Shown here: positions 53,255 through 62,595 of the stretch, in pieces
Numbering within the stretch: the first letter of the stretch is position 1
Layout: each line of letters opens with the position of its first letter
The notes under the pieces: generated by a model
Told to the model about the DNA's origin: nothing
Database searches by the model: none
What the model saw: the letters and a program-made list of their open reading frames with translations, nothing else
DNA from: Desertifilum tharense IPPAS B-1220
GTDB lineage: Bacteria; Cyanobacteriota; Cyanobacteriia; Cyanobacteriales; Desertifilaceae
Reading direction: 5' to 3'
Length of the DNA stretch: 64,000 bases
NCBI RefSeq assembly: GCF_001746915.1
Contig: NZ_MJGC01000038.1
Span: 54,094 to 118,093 of the forward strand
Position numbers and translations under genes: made by a program

Positions 53255-55036
53255 ATGAGAAAATTTTTCCTCACTTGTTTATTTGTGATAGGACTAGGCT
53301 TTGCCCTATTCAGCTATCCCGGATTGTCGAACAAAGGCGAGTTTGACTCGATTGTACTAGACTTTCGGGAAGAAAAAGCCGAACAGATTAGCCCGAAACT
53401 CCAAGAAATTGCTCAAGAGTTTGGGGTCAAACCCCGACTCAATAGCGAATTTTCCCAAGCGGACAACGTTTATATCGTAGAGGGCGATCGCGCTTTGCTG
53501 CAAAACCTGAGACAATCGGGCTTGCAGAAGTACACCGAATATATTGAACCCAACTACATTTATACGCTGAACGCCGTTCCCAACGACCCAGACTATCCCA
53601 AACAGTGGAACCTCCGCAGTATTAATGTAGAAGCGGCTTGGGATGAAACCCACGGTCAGGGCGTCACCGTCGCCGTCATCGACACGGGTGTCAGTCGCGT
53701 TCCCGACCTCAAAGATACTAAATTTGTCAAAGGTTACGATTTCGTCAACGACCGCATCGCCGCCGATGATGACGCCGGACATGGAACCCACGTCGCCGGA
53801 ACCATCGCCCAATCCACTAATAATGGTTATGGGGTTGCTGGAATTGCCTACGAAGCCCAAATTATGCCCCTAAAGGTTTTAGGCGCAAGTGGCGGCGGAA
53901 CTGTTGCCGATATTGCCGAAGCGATTAAATTTGCCGCCGATAATGGTGCAGATGTGATCAACATGAGTTTGGGTGGCAGCGGTGAAAGCCAACTCATGCA
54001 AGAAGCCATCGAATACGCCTATCAAAAAGGGGTTGTGGTTATTGCAGCAGCGGGTAATTCTAATCAGAATTCAGCCAGCTACCCCGCCCGCTATCCTCGC
54101 GTCATTGGCGTTTCAGCGCTAGATTCCGCAGGTGACAGGGCCCCTTATTCTAACTTTGGCGCGGGTGTAGATATTTCTGCACCGGGGGGTTATATGAATG
54201 AAGAAAACCCCGCAGGCGGTATTTTACAAAATACCATTGACCCAGAAACCGGACAGCCCATTTTTGCCGCTTATCAGGGAACCAGTATGGCCGCGCCTCA
54301 CGTAGCGGGGGTTGCAGCGTTGCTGAAAGCGTCGAATATTGAGAGTCCCGATGAAATTGCCAATATCTTAAAAGAAGCCTCTCGTAAGGTTGCAGAAGAC
54401 CCCTTAAACCATTTTGGGGCGGGTCATTTGGATGCTGCTGCTTCAGTGAAGTTGGCCTTGCGCGGTCAAATTACCTTTAAGGATTTCTTCCGGTGGTTGC
54501 GGGATAATGGCTATCTCAATCCTCGTTTTTGGATTGATGGTGGCGCGATCGCGCTTTTGCCTAAAATTGGGATGGTGCTCGGATCGTACCTACTCGCCTG
54601 GTTGCTGCGAAACTACTTCCCCTTCGGTTGGAGTTGGTCGTTAGCCAGCGGCTTAGTTGCAGGTAGCAGCGGTTTATTCTTCCTGCAAGGCTTCTATCTA
54701 TTTGATGTGCCGCAATGGCCTTTCCGGATGATGGGGAGTTCCATTCCAGAGTTAGGGAACACCGTTATCGGGAGTACCGCTTTAAACCCCATCTTTGCTA
54801 GCGTTCTAATTCCCGCCGTTCTCATTGTCCTCTTCTTGGGTCATCCCAGTTGGAAATGGTTCGCCATTGGTTCAGCTTTGGGTGTAGCGAGTTGCTTATT
54901 CATTAGCGCCGCTATTGACCCGGCTATGATGTGGTTAGGCGGAGGTTGGTTAGCCCGTGGCTTCCTGGTTATCAACGCGCTACTCTGTTTTGGGTTAGCC
55001 CGTTTAGCGGTTAGTGGAGAGCAAAAACTGGCATGA
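53255..55036 (+). CDS. Subtilase (S8) serine protease with a C-terminal multi-pass membrane region
   Basis: The ATG at 53255 gives a signal peptide start (MRKFFLTCLFVIGLGFALF); the frame is open 19 codons upstream. Residues about 30-115 form an inhibitor-like propeptide. The protease domain carries all three catalytic residues: Asp143 in VAVIDTGVS, His176 in HGTHVAGT and Ser344 in GTSMAAPHVAG. After the domain ends near residue 405, four to five hydrophobic segments follow (about 445-590), including MVLGSYLLAWLLRNYFPFG and IFASVLIPAVLIVLFLG. This should anchor the enzyme in a membrane with the catalytic domain outside. The small gene downstream overlaps the stop by four bases. Confidence 0.92.
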   Translation: MRKFFLTCLFVIGLGFALFSYPGLSNKGEFDSIVLDFREEKAEQISPKLQEIAQEFGVKPRLNSEFSQADNVYIVEGDRALLQNLRQSGLQKYTEYIEPNYIYTLNAVPNDPDYPKQWNLRSINVEAAWDETHGQGVTVAVIDTGVSRVPDLKDTKFVKGYDFVNDRIAADDDAGHGTHVAGTIAQSTNNGYGVAGIAYEAQIMPLKVLGASGGGTVADIAEAIKFAADNGADVINMSLGGSGESQLMQEAIEYAYQKGVVVIAAAGNSNQNSASYPARYPRVIGVSALDSAGDRAPYSNFGAGVDISAPGGYMNEENPAGGILQNTIDPETGQPIFAAYQGTSMAAPHVAGVAALLKASNIESPDEIANILKEASRKVAEDPLNHFGAGHLDAAASVKLALRGQITFKDFFRWLRDNGYLNPRFWIDGGAIALLPKIGMVLGSYLLAWLLRNYFPFGWSWSLASGLVAGSSGLFFLQGFYLFDVPQWPFRMMGSSIPELGNTVIGSTALNPIFASVLIPAVLIVLFLGHPSWKWFAIGSALGVASCLFISAAIDPAMMWLGGGWLARGFLVINALLCFGLARLAVSGEQKLA

Positions 55037-55248
55037 TTGTAACTGGAACGATTGAAAAGAAAGGCTTTGGTCCCGGTACTTGGGCGTTAGTCAGCGCGGA
55101 TAAGACTTATGAACTCAAGGATGCCCCTTCTGAGTTGAAAAAAGAAGGTTTGAAGGTATCAGTAGAAGGAGAAGTTCGCGATGATGTCATGACTTTCGCA
55201 ATGATTGGCCCGGTTCTCCAGGTTAGTTCGTTCAAGGTTATCGATTAA
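55033..55248 (+). CDS. Small protein coupled to the subtilase, unknown function
   Basis: The 71-residue product starts at an ATGA overlap with the protease stop, so the two are translationally coupled. MIVTGTIEKKGFGPGTWALVSADKTYEL and the short strands that follow suggest a small beta-barrel (OB-like) fold. No signal peptide or Cys. A strong terminator follows within a few bases. It may be a cytoplasmic partner or inhibitor of the protease, but this is inference. Confidence 0.8.
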   Translation: MIVTGTIEKKGFGPGTWALVSADKTYELKDAPSELKKEGLKVSVEGEVRDDVMTFAMIGPVLQVSSFKVID

Positions 55249-55253
55249 AGATT

Positions 55254-55276
55254 AGGGGGCAAATGCCCCCTTTTTT
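55254..55276 (+). terminator. Terminator after the subtilase operon
   Basis: GGGGGC-AAAT-GCCCCC hairpin with six T residues immediately after it, 6 bases past the stop of the small gene. A textbook Rho-independent terminator. Confidence 0.92.
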
Positions 55277-55342
55277 CTGGATAATATAAGGTGAGGAGAA
55301 ATACAGCATTTTTCAGGTTCGTGAAGTATACTTTCTTCAAAG

Positions 55343-55373
55343 TCCCCCTTACTAAGGGGGATTTAGGGGGATC
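55343..55373. repeat. CCCCCTTACTAAGGGGG-type short repeat
   Basis: TCCCCCTTACTAAGGGGGA is a near-perfect palindrome followed by TTTAGGGGGATC. This form recurs in many cyanobacterial genomes as a small dispersed repeat. Here it lies between convergent genes. Confidence 0.6.
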
Positions 55374-55406
55374 GGGCCGTATCTCATCCAATCAAAAAAC
55401 ACTATA

Positions 55407-55988
55407 TTAGGTTTGGTCAAAACTAACACGCTGATAGATATCTTGAAAGGGAATTTCTAAAGGGATAGATTTGAGGGATAAAATTGCAGATTCGCCTTCA
55501 TATTCGCTAAATAACCACTGCCCATTACTTTGTTTAAAAAACTGTTCGATCTGAAAACTATATTGATCGACTAAAAGATATTCTTGAAAACCAGGTACTG
55601 AACGATAGTAGCGAAATTTATCGCGTCGATCGTAGTTGTCTGTAGAATTAGATTTAACTTCAATAATTAAAATCGGGTTAGTAATGGTTATGGTTCCTTT
55701 TCCTTCGTAAATAGGTTCGCCCCGAATTACCATGACATCAGGATAGACGTAACAGCGATATTGGGAAATCCATAAACGTACATCACCGATAAAGGCTTCA
55801 TACTCTCCTCCATTCAGCGTTAAGGGAAACTTCCGGTAAAAGTTACCAGAGATTCGGTTATGGTTGGTGGTTCCTCCAGTCATCGGTATAATCTCCCCAT
55901 CGTAGTATTCGTTTTTGTATTCTGCGGCTTCTTCCAAAGCAAGATATTCCTCGCGAGTGTAATACCGCTTTTCAACTTGGACAGACAT
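55407..55988 (-). CDS. Uma2-family (DUF820) putative nuclease
   Basis: The 193-residue protein has the Uma2 pattern: YTREEYLALEEAAEYKNEYYDGEI near the N-terminus, then the PD-(D/E)xK-like YPDVMVIRGEP followed by NPILIIEVKSNST, and PGFQEYLLVDQYSFQIE near the C-terminus. These restriction-endonuclease-like proteins are highly amplified in cyanobacteria, and their biological role is unclear. It is a single gene between convergent and divergent neighbours. Confidence 0.9.
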   Translation of the reverse strand: MSVQVEKRYYTREEYLALEEAAEYKNEYYDGEIIPMTGGTTNHNRISGNFYRKFPLTLNGGEYEAFIGDVRLWISQYRCYVYPDVMVIRGEPIYEGKGTITITNPILIIEVKSNSTDNYDRRDKFRYYRSVPGFQEYLLVDQYSFQIEQFFKQSNGQWLFSEYEGESAILSLKSIPLEIPFQDIYQRVSFDQT

Positions 55989-56048
55989 AATTGTTCCCTC
56001 AACCTATCATTCCTTTATCATAGTAAGCGCGGGCTTGAGTGAGTGCTG

Positions 56049-58121
56049 ATGATTTATCAAAAATATAGCCATTTTTGGAAGGTGACTCTTCTTAGCTTAG
56101 TCTTAGCGTTTACTCTCCATAGCTGCACCTTAGCTAATGCCACAATGAACAAAACTGAAATACTCTGGGATACTTGGGGCGTTCCCCATGTTTTTGCTAA
56201 GGATAATGAAAGTTTATTTAAAGCCTTTGGTTGGGCGCAAATGCACAGTCATGGTAATTTGATTTTGCGCCTGTATGCAGAAGCGAGGGGACGCGCCGCT
56301 GAATACTGGGGAGAACAATATTTAGAATCAGATCAAGAGATTCGGAGTTTGGGAATACCTACCTTAGCGGCGCAGTGGTATGAAGCCCAAAAACCGGAAA
56401 TGCGGCGCTATTTAGATGCGTTTGCACGAGGGATGAATGAGTATGGGAAAAGTCATGCTATTGATGAAAGTCTACAACCCGTTTTCCCGATAACCGGGGT
56501 TGATATCCTTGCCCATGCTTTGCGGAATGTGCATTTTACTTTTTTACCACAGGCAGGAGCAGTGCCCCACCTCACTCAACGCTGGCAAGCCGGATCGAAT
56601 GCTTGGGCGATCGCTCCAAAACGGTCTGCTAGCGGCCATGCTATGCTACTTGCAAACCCGCATTTGCAATGGTCAGGTCAATTTCTGCTCTACGAAGCCC
56701 ACCTGACCTCACCTGACCTTAACCTGTATGGGGCAACTTTGGTGGGTATGCCGATTTTGGTATTTGCGTTCAATGACCATTTAGGATGGGCGCATACCGT
56801 TAACACCATTGATGCCGTTGATTTATACGAATTAACCCTAGTTTCCCAGGGAAATCAGTTAGGCTATGAGTGGGATGGGGGTTTTAAACCGCTAGAAGTA
56901 ACGACTCAGACGCTTCAGGTTAAACAACCCGATGGGAGTTTTCGGTCAGAACCCTTAACGATCTATCGATCGATTCAGGGTTCAGTTATTCACCAGAAAG
57001 ATAATAAAGCTCTAGCGATGCGAATTGCAGGTTTAGATCGACCGGATATGCTAGAGCAATATTGGGATATGGCGCGATCGCAAAACCTCCAAGAATTTGA
57101 AACCGCCCTCAAACGCCTGCAAATTCCCATGTTTACGGTTCTCTACGCCGATAAAGAGGGCCATATTCTCCATGTCTTTAACGGTCAAGTCCCCAAAAGA
57201 CCTCCCGGAAGTTGGGATGGCGTGGTTCCGGGGAATACCTCAGCCACTCTCTGGACGCAAACCCATCCCTACGAAGAGTTACCCCGCGTTTTAGATCCGA
57301 GAAGTGGTTGGTTGCAAAATGCTAACGATCCGCCCTGGACGACGACTTTTCCCGCAGAATTGAATCCTCAAGACTATCCTGCATACATGGCCCCCCAGTT
57401 TATGCACCTGCGGGCGCAACGATCTGCAAAACTGCTGTCAGAAGGGGAAACTCTCTCATTTGAGGAGATGATTGAGCGTAAGAATTCCACTCATGTAGAA
57501 TTAGCAGACCGGGTATTAGACGATCTGTTAAGTGCAGCCTCAACCTCTGACGATCCGATAGTTCAGCAAGCGGTAGAAGTCTTACAAGCTTGGAACCGGA
57601 ATACCAATGCTGACAGTCAGGGGGGCGTTCTCTTTGCAGCTTGGGCGCAAGCGATGAATTTTCCCCAAGATTTTGCAACCCGTTGGGATGCGAACTCGCC
57701 GTTAACCACGCCTTTCGGGTTAGCAAACCCCTCCCAAGCGGTTGAGGTTTTGACCTCCGTCGCCCGTCAAGTTCAAGAAACCTATGGTTCTCTAGCTATT
57801 CCTTGGGGTGACGTGTACCGCCTCAAGTATGGCAAACATGACTTACCTGCAACAGGGGGAAGCGGTTCTTTAGGCGTGTTTCGGGTGTTTGATTTTATCC
57901 CGGCTGGGAAGCAATTTCAATGCGGTTTTGGGGATACGTTTATTGCGGCGGTGGAATTTTCCCAGCCGCTACGGGCAAAAGTTTTGAATACTTACGGAAA
58001 TGCATCTCAACCCGATTCCCCTCACGCTGGAGATCAGTTAGAGTTAATGGGGCAGTTGCGAGAGATTTGGCGCGATCGCGCTGCTATTGAGGCCCATTTA
58101 GAACACCGCGAAACCCTCTAA
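56049..58121 (+). CDS. Penicillin acylase/acylhomoserine-lactone acylase family Ntn hydrolase
   Basis: The frame opens with GTG at 56043; I use the ATG at 56049 (690 residues). The N-terminus has a signal or lipobox-like segment (TLLSLVLAFTLHSC). The proenzyme carries an alpha chain (TEILWDTWGVPHVFAKD...) and then AGSNAWAIAP with Ser183 as the expected N-terminal nucleophile of the beta chain after autoprocessing. The downstream WAHTVNT and NDPPW motifs are typical. Family members include penicillin G acylase, PvdQ and the cyanobacterial acyl-homoserine lactone acylase AiiC. Quorum-quenching is plausible, but the substrate cannot be read from sequence. Confidence 0.88.
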   Translation: MIYQKYSHFWKVTLLSLVLAFTLHSCTLANATMNKTEILWDTWGVPHVFAKDNESLFKAFGWAQMHSHGNLILRLYAEARGRAAEYWGEQYLESDQEIRSLGIPTLAAQWYEAQKPEMRRYLDAFARGMNEYGKSHAIDESLQPVFPITGVDILAHALRNVHFTFLPQAGAVPHLTQRWQAGSNAWAIAPKRSASGHAMLLANPHLQWSGQFLLYEAHLTSPDLNLYGATLVGMPILVFAFNDHLGWAHTVNTIDAVDLYELTLVSQGNQLGYEWDGGFKPLEVTTQTLQVKQPDGSFRSEPLTIYRSIQGSVIHQKDNKALAMRIAGLDRPDMLEQYWDMARSQNLQEFETALKRLQIPMFTVLYADKEGHILHVFNGQVPKRPPGSWDGVVPGNTSATLWTQTHPYEELPRVLDPRSGWLQNANDPPWTTTFPAELNPQDYPAYMAPQFMHLRAQRSAKLLSEGETLSFEEMIERKNSTHVELADRVLDDLLSAASTSDDPIVQQAVEVLQAWNRNTNADSQGGVLFAAWAQAMNFPQDFATRWDANSPLTTPFGLANPSQAVEVLTSVARQVQETYGSLAIPWGDVYRLKYGKHDLPATGGSGSLGVFRVFDFIPAGKQFQCGFGDTFIAAVEFSQPLRAKVLNTYGNASQPDSPHAGDQLELMGQLREIWRDRAAIEAHLEHRETL

Positions 58122-58164
58122 ATCCTTACTCTACAGTCACTTGGTGCGGGACTTGTAAATTTTA

Positions 58165-58908
58165 ATGCTCAATTTCTGGTTGAAAACGAGTGGAACTTGG
58201 ATTAATGTTGCCACTGTCTTAATCGGTACGATTTTAGGCCTACTTTTGCGCGATCGCCTCCCCGGTCGTATGCAAAAGATCATCACTCAAGGCGTCGGCT
58301 TAATTACCCTATTTATGGGGACTAGCATGGCGACTAGCCTTAGTAAAGCAACGGCGGGTCAAATTGATGGCGTTATTCTAGCGGTACTGGCTATTGTCAT
58401 CGGCGGACTTTTAGGCGAATGGTGGCGCATTGAAGAGAAACTCACCACCCTCGGAAATACCTTAAAACGGCGTTTCAAGGGAGAAGGACAGTTTACCGAA
58501 GGGTTTGTCGCGGCTAGCTTGCTATTTTGCATCGGCCCAATGGCTTTAATTGGCAGTATTAATAATGGGTTGTTGGGAGATAATGCCCTATTAGCCCTAA
58601 AAGCTACAATGGATGGTTTAGCCGCTATTGCCCTAACGGGAAGTTATGGCGTCGGGGTGGGTTTTTCAGTTTTGCCGATCTCGATCTATCAAGGGGGAAT
58701 TTCCCTGGCCGCAGGTCTTTTTGCAACCACTTTAACCGATCCAGCCAACGATCCGCGCATCTTCCTGTTAACTGGGGTGGGAGGTTTGATGATTTTGGGA
58801 CTAGGCCTGAACTTGCTAGAGGTCGCAAAAGTCAAAGTCGCCTCTTTTTTACCCGCTTTGCTGGTTGCCCCCCTAGTTTATGCGATCGCACTTCTCAGTA
58901 GCTCATAA
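58165..58908 (+). CDS. DUF554 membrane protein
   Basis: The 247-residue protein has about six hydrophobic segments with the DUF554 features: an N-terminal GTILGLLLRDRLPGRM turn, GGLLGEWWRIEEKL, and FCIGPMALIGSINNGLLGD. The family is a putative transporter or channel of unknown substrate. It starts 43 bases after the acylase stop on the same strand and so may be cotranscribed. Confidence 0.88.
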   Translation: MLNFWLKTSGTWINVATVLIGTILGLLLRDRLPGRMQKIITQGVGLITLFMGTSMATSLSKATAGQIDGVILAVLAIVIGGLLGEWWRIEEKLTTLGNTLKRRFKGEGQFTEGFVAASLLFCIGPMALIGSINNGLLGDNALLALKATMDGLAAIALTGSYGVGVGFSVLPISIYQGGISLAAGLFATTLTDPANDPRIFLLTGVGGLMILGLGLNLLEVAKVKVASFLPALLVAPLVYAIALLSSS

Positions 58909-58986
58909 CCCAGACTTCCCGCACTGCCAACTCCCAATTGCCCGTAAAATAACTAGGCATTGCGATACCTTACAGGATAAAAACGC

Positions 58987-59859
58987 ATGACTCAGGCAAA
59001 AATTGGTATTATCGGCGGCAGCGGGCTTTACAAGATGGAAGCCCTCAAAGATGTAGAAGAGGTGACAGTTGATACGCCCTTTGGTTCTCCCTCAGATGCT
59101 TTAATTGTGGGAACTCTAGAGGGGACGAAAGTTGCTTTTCTGGCCCGTCATGGTCGCAACCATCATTTATCCCCTTCAGAGTTACCCTTTCGGGCGAATA
59201 TCTATGCCATGAAAAGCTTGGGGGTAGAATATCTGATTTCAGCTTCAGCCGTGGGTTCGTTACAAGCGGAAGCAAAACCTTTAGATATGGTTGTCCCCGA
59301 TCAATTTATCGATCGCACCAAAAACCGCATTTCTACCTTTTTTAGCGAGGGAATTGTTGCCCATATTGCCTTTGGCGATCCGGTGTGTCCCAAACTGGCG
59401 GGTGTTTTAGCGGATGCGGTTGATAGTCTCAATTTAACAGATGTGAATCTGCATCGGGGCGGGACGTATGTGTGTATGGAAGGCCCCGCTTTCTCTACAA
59501 AAGCAGAGTCTAATTTGTATCGCAGTTGGGGCGCGACAATTATCGGGATGACTAACTTACCGGAAGCTAAACTGGCCAGGGAAGCCGAAATTGCCTATGC
59601 CACATTGGCACTCGTGACCGATTACGATTGTTGGCATCCGGATCATGATAGCGTCACGGTTGATATGATTATTGCCAACTTGCATCGCAATGCTACCAAC
59701 GCTCAAAAGGTGATTCAGGAAACGGTTAAACGTTTAAGCGCCAATCCCCCAGAGTCTGAGGCTCACTCTGCCCTGAAGTATGCCATTTTAACCCCGCTAG
59801 ATAAGGCTCCAACCGCTACGAAAGAAAAGTTGGGTCTGATTTTGCAAAAATATTTGTAA
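58987..59859 (+). CDS. mtnP: 5'-methylthioadenosine phosphorylase
   Basis: The 290-residue protein has the PNP-family phosphate loop [12 protein letters not shown], the family pattern [21 protein letters not shown], the [11 protein letters not shown] segment, [16 protein letters not shown] and the base-binding VTDYDCWH. It cleaves methylthioadenosine with phosphate, returning adenine and methylthioribose-1-phosphate to methionine salvage and polyamine recycling. It is convergent with the O-methyltransferase gene, with a palindromic hairpin between the stops. Confidence 0.95.
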   Translation: MTQAKIGIIGGSGLYKMEALKDVEEVTVDTPFGSPSDALIVGTLEGTKVAFLARHGRNHHLSPSELPFRANIYAMKSLGVEYLISASAVGSLQAEAKPLDMVVPDQFIDRTKNRISTFFSEGIVAHIAFGDPVCPKLAGVLADAVDSLNLTDVNLHRGGTYVCMEGPAFSTKAESNLYRSWGATIIGMTNLPEAKLAREAEIAYATLALVTDYDCWHPDHDSVTVDMIIANLHRNATNAQKVIQETVKRLSANPPESEAHSALKYAILTPLDKAPTATKEKLGLILQKYL

Positions 59860-59864
59860 GGCTC

Positions 59865-59890
59865 TACAGGCGCGGTATACCGCGTCTGTT
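59865..59890. repeat. Palindromic hairpin between convergent genes
   Basis: CGCGGTATACCGCG is a 14-base perfect palindrome, flanked by ACAG/CTGT to give a longer imperfect stem, between the mtnP and O-methyltransferase stops. No T-run follows, so it is at most a weak bidirectional terminator. Confidence 0.5.
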
Positions 59891-59897
59891 GAACAAG

Positions 59898-60560
59898 TTA
59901 CTGCTTCAAAGCGAGGGTAATTCCATCCGATAGGGGAACTAGACTGAGGGTAATTCGCGGATCTTGCGAGAGTTTTTGGTTAAATTCCCGAATGGATTGA
60001 GTGCGCGGATCGGTGTCTTGCAGATCGGCAACTCGTCCCGACCATAATACATTATCGACTGCAATTAGCCCGCCTGGACGCACTAACTTGAGGCTGCGTT
60101 CGTAGTAATTGGCGTAATTATTTTTATCAGCATCAATGAAAACGAAGTCAAAGCTTCCAGCTTCCCCATTCTCTAGCAGTTGGTCTAGCGTATTGAGGGC
60201 AGGGGCAATGTGTAAGTCAATTTTATCGGCAACTCCTGCCGCCTGCCAATAGCGGCGAGCAATGCGGGTATACTCATCGCTGACATCACAAGCAACTAAT
60301 GTGCCATCGTTGGGTAAGGCTAAGGCGACGCAGAGGGAACTGTATCCTGTAAAGACTCCGATTTCTAGGGCTTTTTTTGCACCAATTAACTGGACTAAAA
60401 AACTGAGAAACTGACCCTGATCGGGTGTAACCTGCATAACAGCCCCTGGTAGGGAGGCGGTTTCTTCTCGAAGTTGCTTTAAAATGTCGGGTTCTCGTAG
60501 AGAGTGAGATAAGACATACTCGTAAAGTTCAGGAGCAAGACCTAGGGTTTTGTGAGGCAT
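59898..60560 (-). CDS. Class I SAM-dependent O-methyltransferase (catechol/caffeoyl-CoA type)
   Basis: I choose the ATG at 60558-60560 (MPHKTLGLAPEL); the frame opens 17 codons upstream, but that start would overlap the divergent gene. The 220-residue protein has the SAM motif ALEIGVFTGYSSLCVALALP, FDFVFIDADKNNYANYYERS (metal-binding Asp-Asp and SAM/acceptor region) and GGLIAVDNVLWSGRV. It matches the cation-dependent caffeoyl-CoA/catechol O-methyltransferase group. The acceptor is unknown. Confidence 0.9.
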   Translation of the reverse strand: MPHKTLGLAPELYEYVLSHSLREPDILKQLREETASLPGAVMQVTPDQGQFLSFLVQLIGAKKALEIGVFTGYSSLCVALALPNDGTLVACDVSDEYTRIARRYWQAAGVADKIDLHIAPALNTLDQLLENGEAGSFDFVFIDADKNNYANYYERSLKLVRPGGLIAVDNVLWSGRVADLQDTDPRTQSIREFNQKLSQDPRITLSLVPLSDGITLALKQ

Positions 60561-60609
60561 AATTAGGAATTTGGCTCTTTTGTCTTTGATTGTATCGCTG
60601 TTGAAAGCC

Positions 60610-61017
60610 ATGCCTAAATTTGCAATTCGGATTGTTGCGCTGATGGTGGTGGGGTTGCTGGTTGCTTGCAGCAGTTATGGTCCGACGCCTAGCCGTAAAC
60701 TGGTTCAGAAGGCGATCGCGCTTCAATTATCCCAAACCCAAGCAACTCTGACGCAACAACTGAATCTCGATTCTTCCCCACCTTTTGAGATTAACCGGAT
60801 TCGCATCCACACAAGGGAACCGCTGATCGTGGAAGATTTGACGACGTTCCATATTGCTGGAGATTACGATCTCACCCTCACATTGAGCGATCGCGATGTT
60901 CAGCAAAAGCATAACCCGTTTGACGTTTACATCCAACGCCAAATTCAAGGTCAAACTTGGCGTCTGATTAAGCGCTATCCCGACGGTACGGGGTATAGCT
61001 ATCTCCTCCCCAACTAA
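60610..61017 (+). CDS. Lipoprotein, unknown function
   Basis: The ATG at 60610 gives a signal peptide with a lipobox (MPKFAIRIVALMVVGLLVACSS); the frame is open 13 codons upstream but not signal-like. The 135-residue mature part is a small mixed domain with TREPLIVEDLTTFHIAGDYDLTLTL, and no family I recognise. Its start is 49 bases from the divergent O-methyltransferase start. Confidence 0.8.
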   Translation: MPKFAIRIVALMVVGLLVACSSYGPTPSRKLVQKAIALQLSQTQATLTQQLNLDSSPPFEINRIRIHTREPLIVEDLTTFHIAGDYDLTLTLSDRDVQQKHNPFDVYIQRQIQGQTWRLIKRYPDGTGYSYLLPN

Positions 61018-61118
61018 AACTCTGTGATACTTGGGAAACTAGCACACTGAGGATAGCAAGTCTGAGGAAAGTTTTTCACGATTGGAGCAGTGCTTTAGGT
61101 TGGGAAACCGCACCTCCT

Positions 61119-61889
61119 ATGTATTTCAACTTTTTAGGTCTAAGTCTCAGTTTACCGCTCTTCATTCTGCTGTGCTTTGGCATCCTAGAATGGCTTCACA
61201 TTCCGGTTGGAAATTTCCTAGACTGGTTAATTGGGGCCGCTAGTTTTTGGTGGTTATTGGTCATTGTAACGGTTCCTTGGAATATTTATTTTGAAGCCAA
61301 AGAAGTTTTAGTAGAAGCGGAAACCTCGACAGAGAAGGGGATTGCGGTTGATGCCAAGCAGGTGGCTTATGCCAAAATAGTAGAACAACGATCGCTGTGG
61401 ATCGCGATCGCGCTGCATCTTCTCTCTACTTTGGGATTGTATGCGCTTGCCGTTACAGGCGTCAGCGTTGTCGGCTATATTGGTTCTGGTGCTGCTTTAC
61501 TCCTGACGGGTTTGCGTCCGGCGATTCGGACTTATGAGTATTTAGCTGCAAGACTGGCTGCAATTCGCCAACAAGTGCAATATCCCCGCGAAGATGTGCT
61601 AGAAATGCGCCAGCGCTTGGAACAGTTGGAAACGACTCTCGAACGCTTAGAAGAACAACTCGATCCAGAGGAACCTTATTCCTGGGCGGCGACGTATCAT
61701 CGATATTGGCAAGAAAGCCGCAGAGATATTGATAATTTGGTAATTAGTCACGCAGAATTAGAACGCACGAATCAAGCCGAACATCGCCAACTGCGTCAAG
61801 AAGCCGAAAATGCGATCGCGCAATTAACCGTAGACAGCCAGTTTCTCAACCATGTTCGAGAAATTATCCGCTTTGTCAAAACATCCTAG
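61119..61889 (+). CDS. Membrane protein with C-terminal coiled coil, unknown function
   Basis: The 256-residue protein has three or four hydrophobic segments in the N-terminal 140 residues (SLSLPLFILLCFGILEWL, SFWWLLVIVTVPW, LLSTLGLYALAVTGV, VGYIGSGAALLLTGL), followed by a charged helical region (about 150-256) rich in Glu, Gln and Arg, with a coiled-coil pattern (MRQRLEQLETTLERLEEQL). The C-terminal part is cytoplasmic. No domain name applies. Confidence 0.8.
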   Translation: MYFNFLGLSLSLPLFILLCFGILEWLHIPVGNFLDWLIGAASFWWLLVIVTVPWNIYFEAKEVLVEAETSTEKGIAVDAKQVAYAKIVEQRSLWIAIALHLLSTLGLYALAVTGVSVVGYIGSGAALLLTGLRPAIRTYEYLAARLAAIRQQVQYPREDVLEMRQRLEQLETTLERLEEQLDPEEPYSWAATYHRYWQESRRDIDNLVISHAELERTNQAEHRQLRQEAENAIAQLTVDSQFLNHVREIIRFVKTS

Positions 61890-61921
61890 CCCGCTTTTGC
61901 GCTTGTACCCGCTTGATGATC

Positions 61922-62593
61922 TCAGGCGGGTGAATCTTTTTCTAGAAGTCGATCGATCAGTTCAACAACTCCAGAACCGCGATCGCCTGTTGTTACCCAG
62001 TCTGCCATAGCTTTGAGTTCAGGTAAAGCATTATTCACCGCAACCCCATACCCACATAGGCTTAACATAGCGCGATCGTTTTCTGCATCCCCGACGCTGA
62101 CAGCATTCTCTGGCGCTACTTCTAAACGTTCCAAAGCTTTTTGCAAACCCGTTGCTTTATTTATCCCATTGGGGAGAACCATAACTGCCCCTTTATTGAG
62201 GATAACCTGATACGCGAGTCCTAATTCCTGAATAATCTCTAAGACGGTGATTTCGTGAGGATGCCACGTTGCGACAATAACTTCACCAATTGAAACTGGA
62301 TTGACTCCTCTTTCTTGCAATTGTTGCACAAAGCGTTGAGGCGGTGGATCTGCCAAAGCTGTTGATACGCGAGTTTGAGGTTGGTAAAGCAAAGCACCAT
62401 TTTCCGCAACAACCCAGTCAAACAGCACAACTTGAGGAAAAGCGTTTAGCAGATCGTCCAGTTGTCTACCTGTCACAAGGATCAGTTTTTTTCCAGCGTT
62501 GCTAAAGCGTTGAAGTGCTGTAAGCGTTAGATCGTCTACAACTCCATCTGTCGCTAAGGTTCCATCATAATCGCAGGCTAAAGCTAATCTCAT
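61922..62593 (-). CDS. HAD-superfamily phosphatase (Cof/SPP-like)
   Basis: The 223-residue protein has the catalytic Asp motif ACDYDGTLATDG, the cap region with VTGRQLDDLL, and the C-terminal SVGDAENDRAMLSLCGYG motif IV. It resembles sugar-phosphate or Cof-type phosphatases. The comEC fragment's stop lies 2 bases before its start on the same strand, so they were probably cotranscribed. Confidence 0.9.
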   Translation of the reverse strand: MRLALACDYDGTLATDGVVDDLTLTALQRFSNAGKKLILVTGRQLDDLLNAFPQVVLFDWVVAENGALLYQPQTRVSTALADPPPQRFVQQLQERGVNPVSIGEVIVATWHPHEITVLEIIQELGLAYQVILNKGAVMVLPNGINKATGLQKALERLEVAPENAVSVGDAENDRAMLSLCGYGVAVNNALPELKAMADWVTTGDRGSGVVELIDRLLEKDSPA

Positions 62594-62595
62594 TT

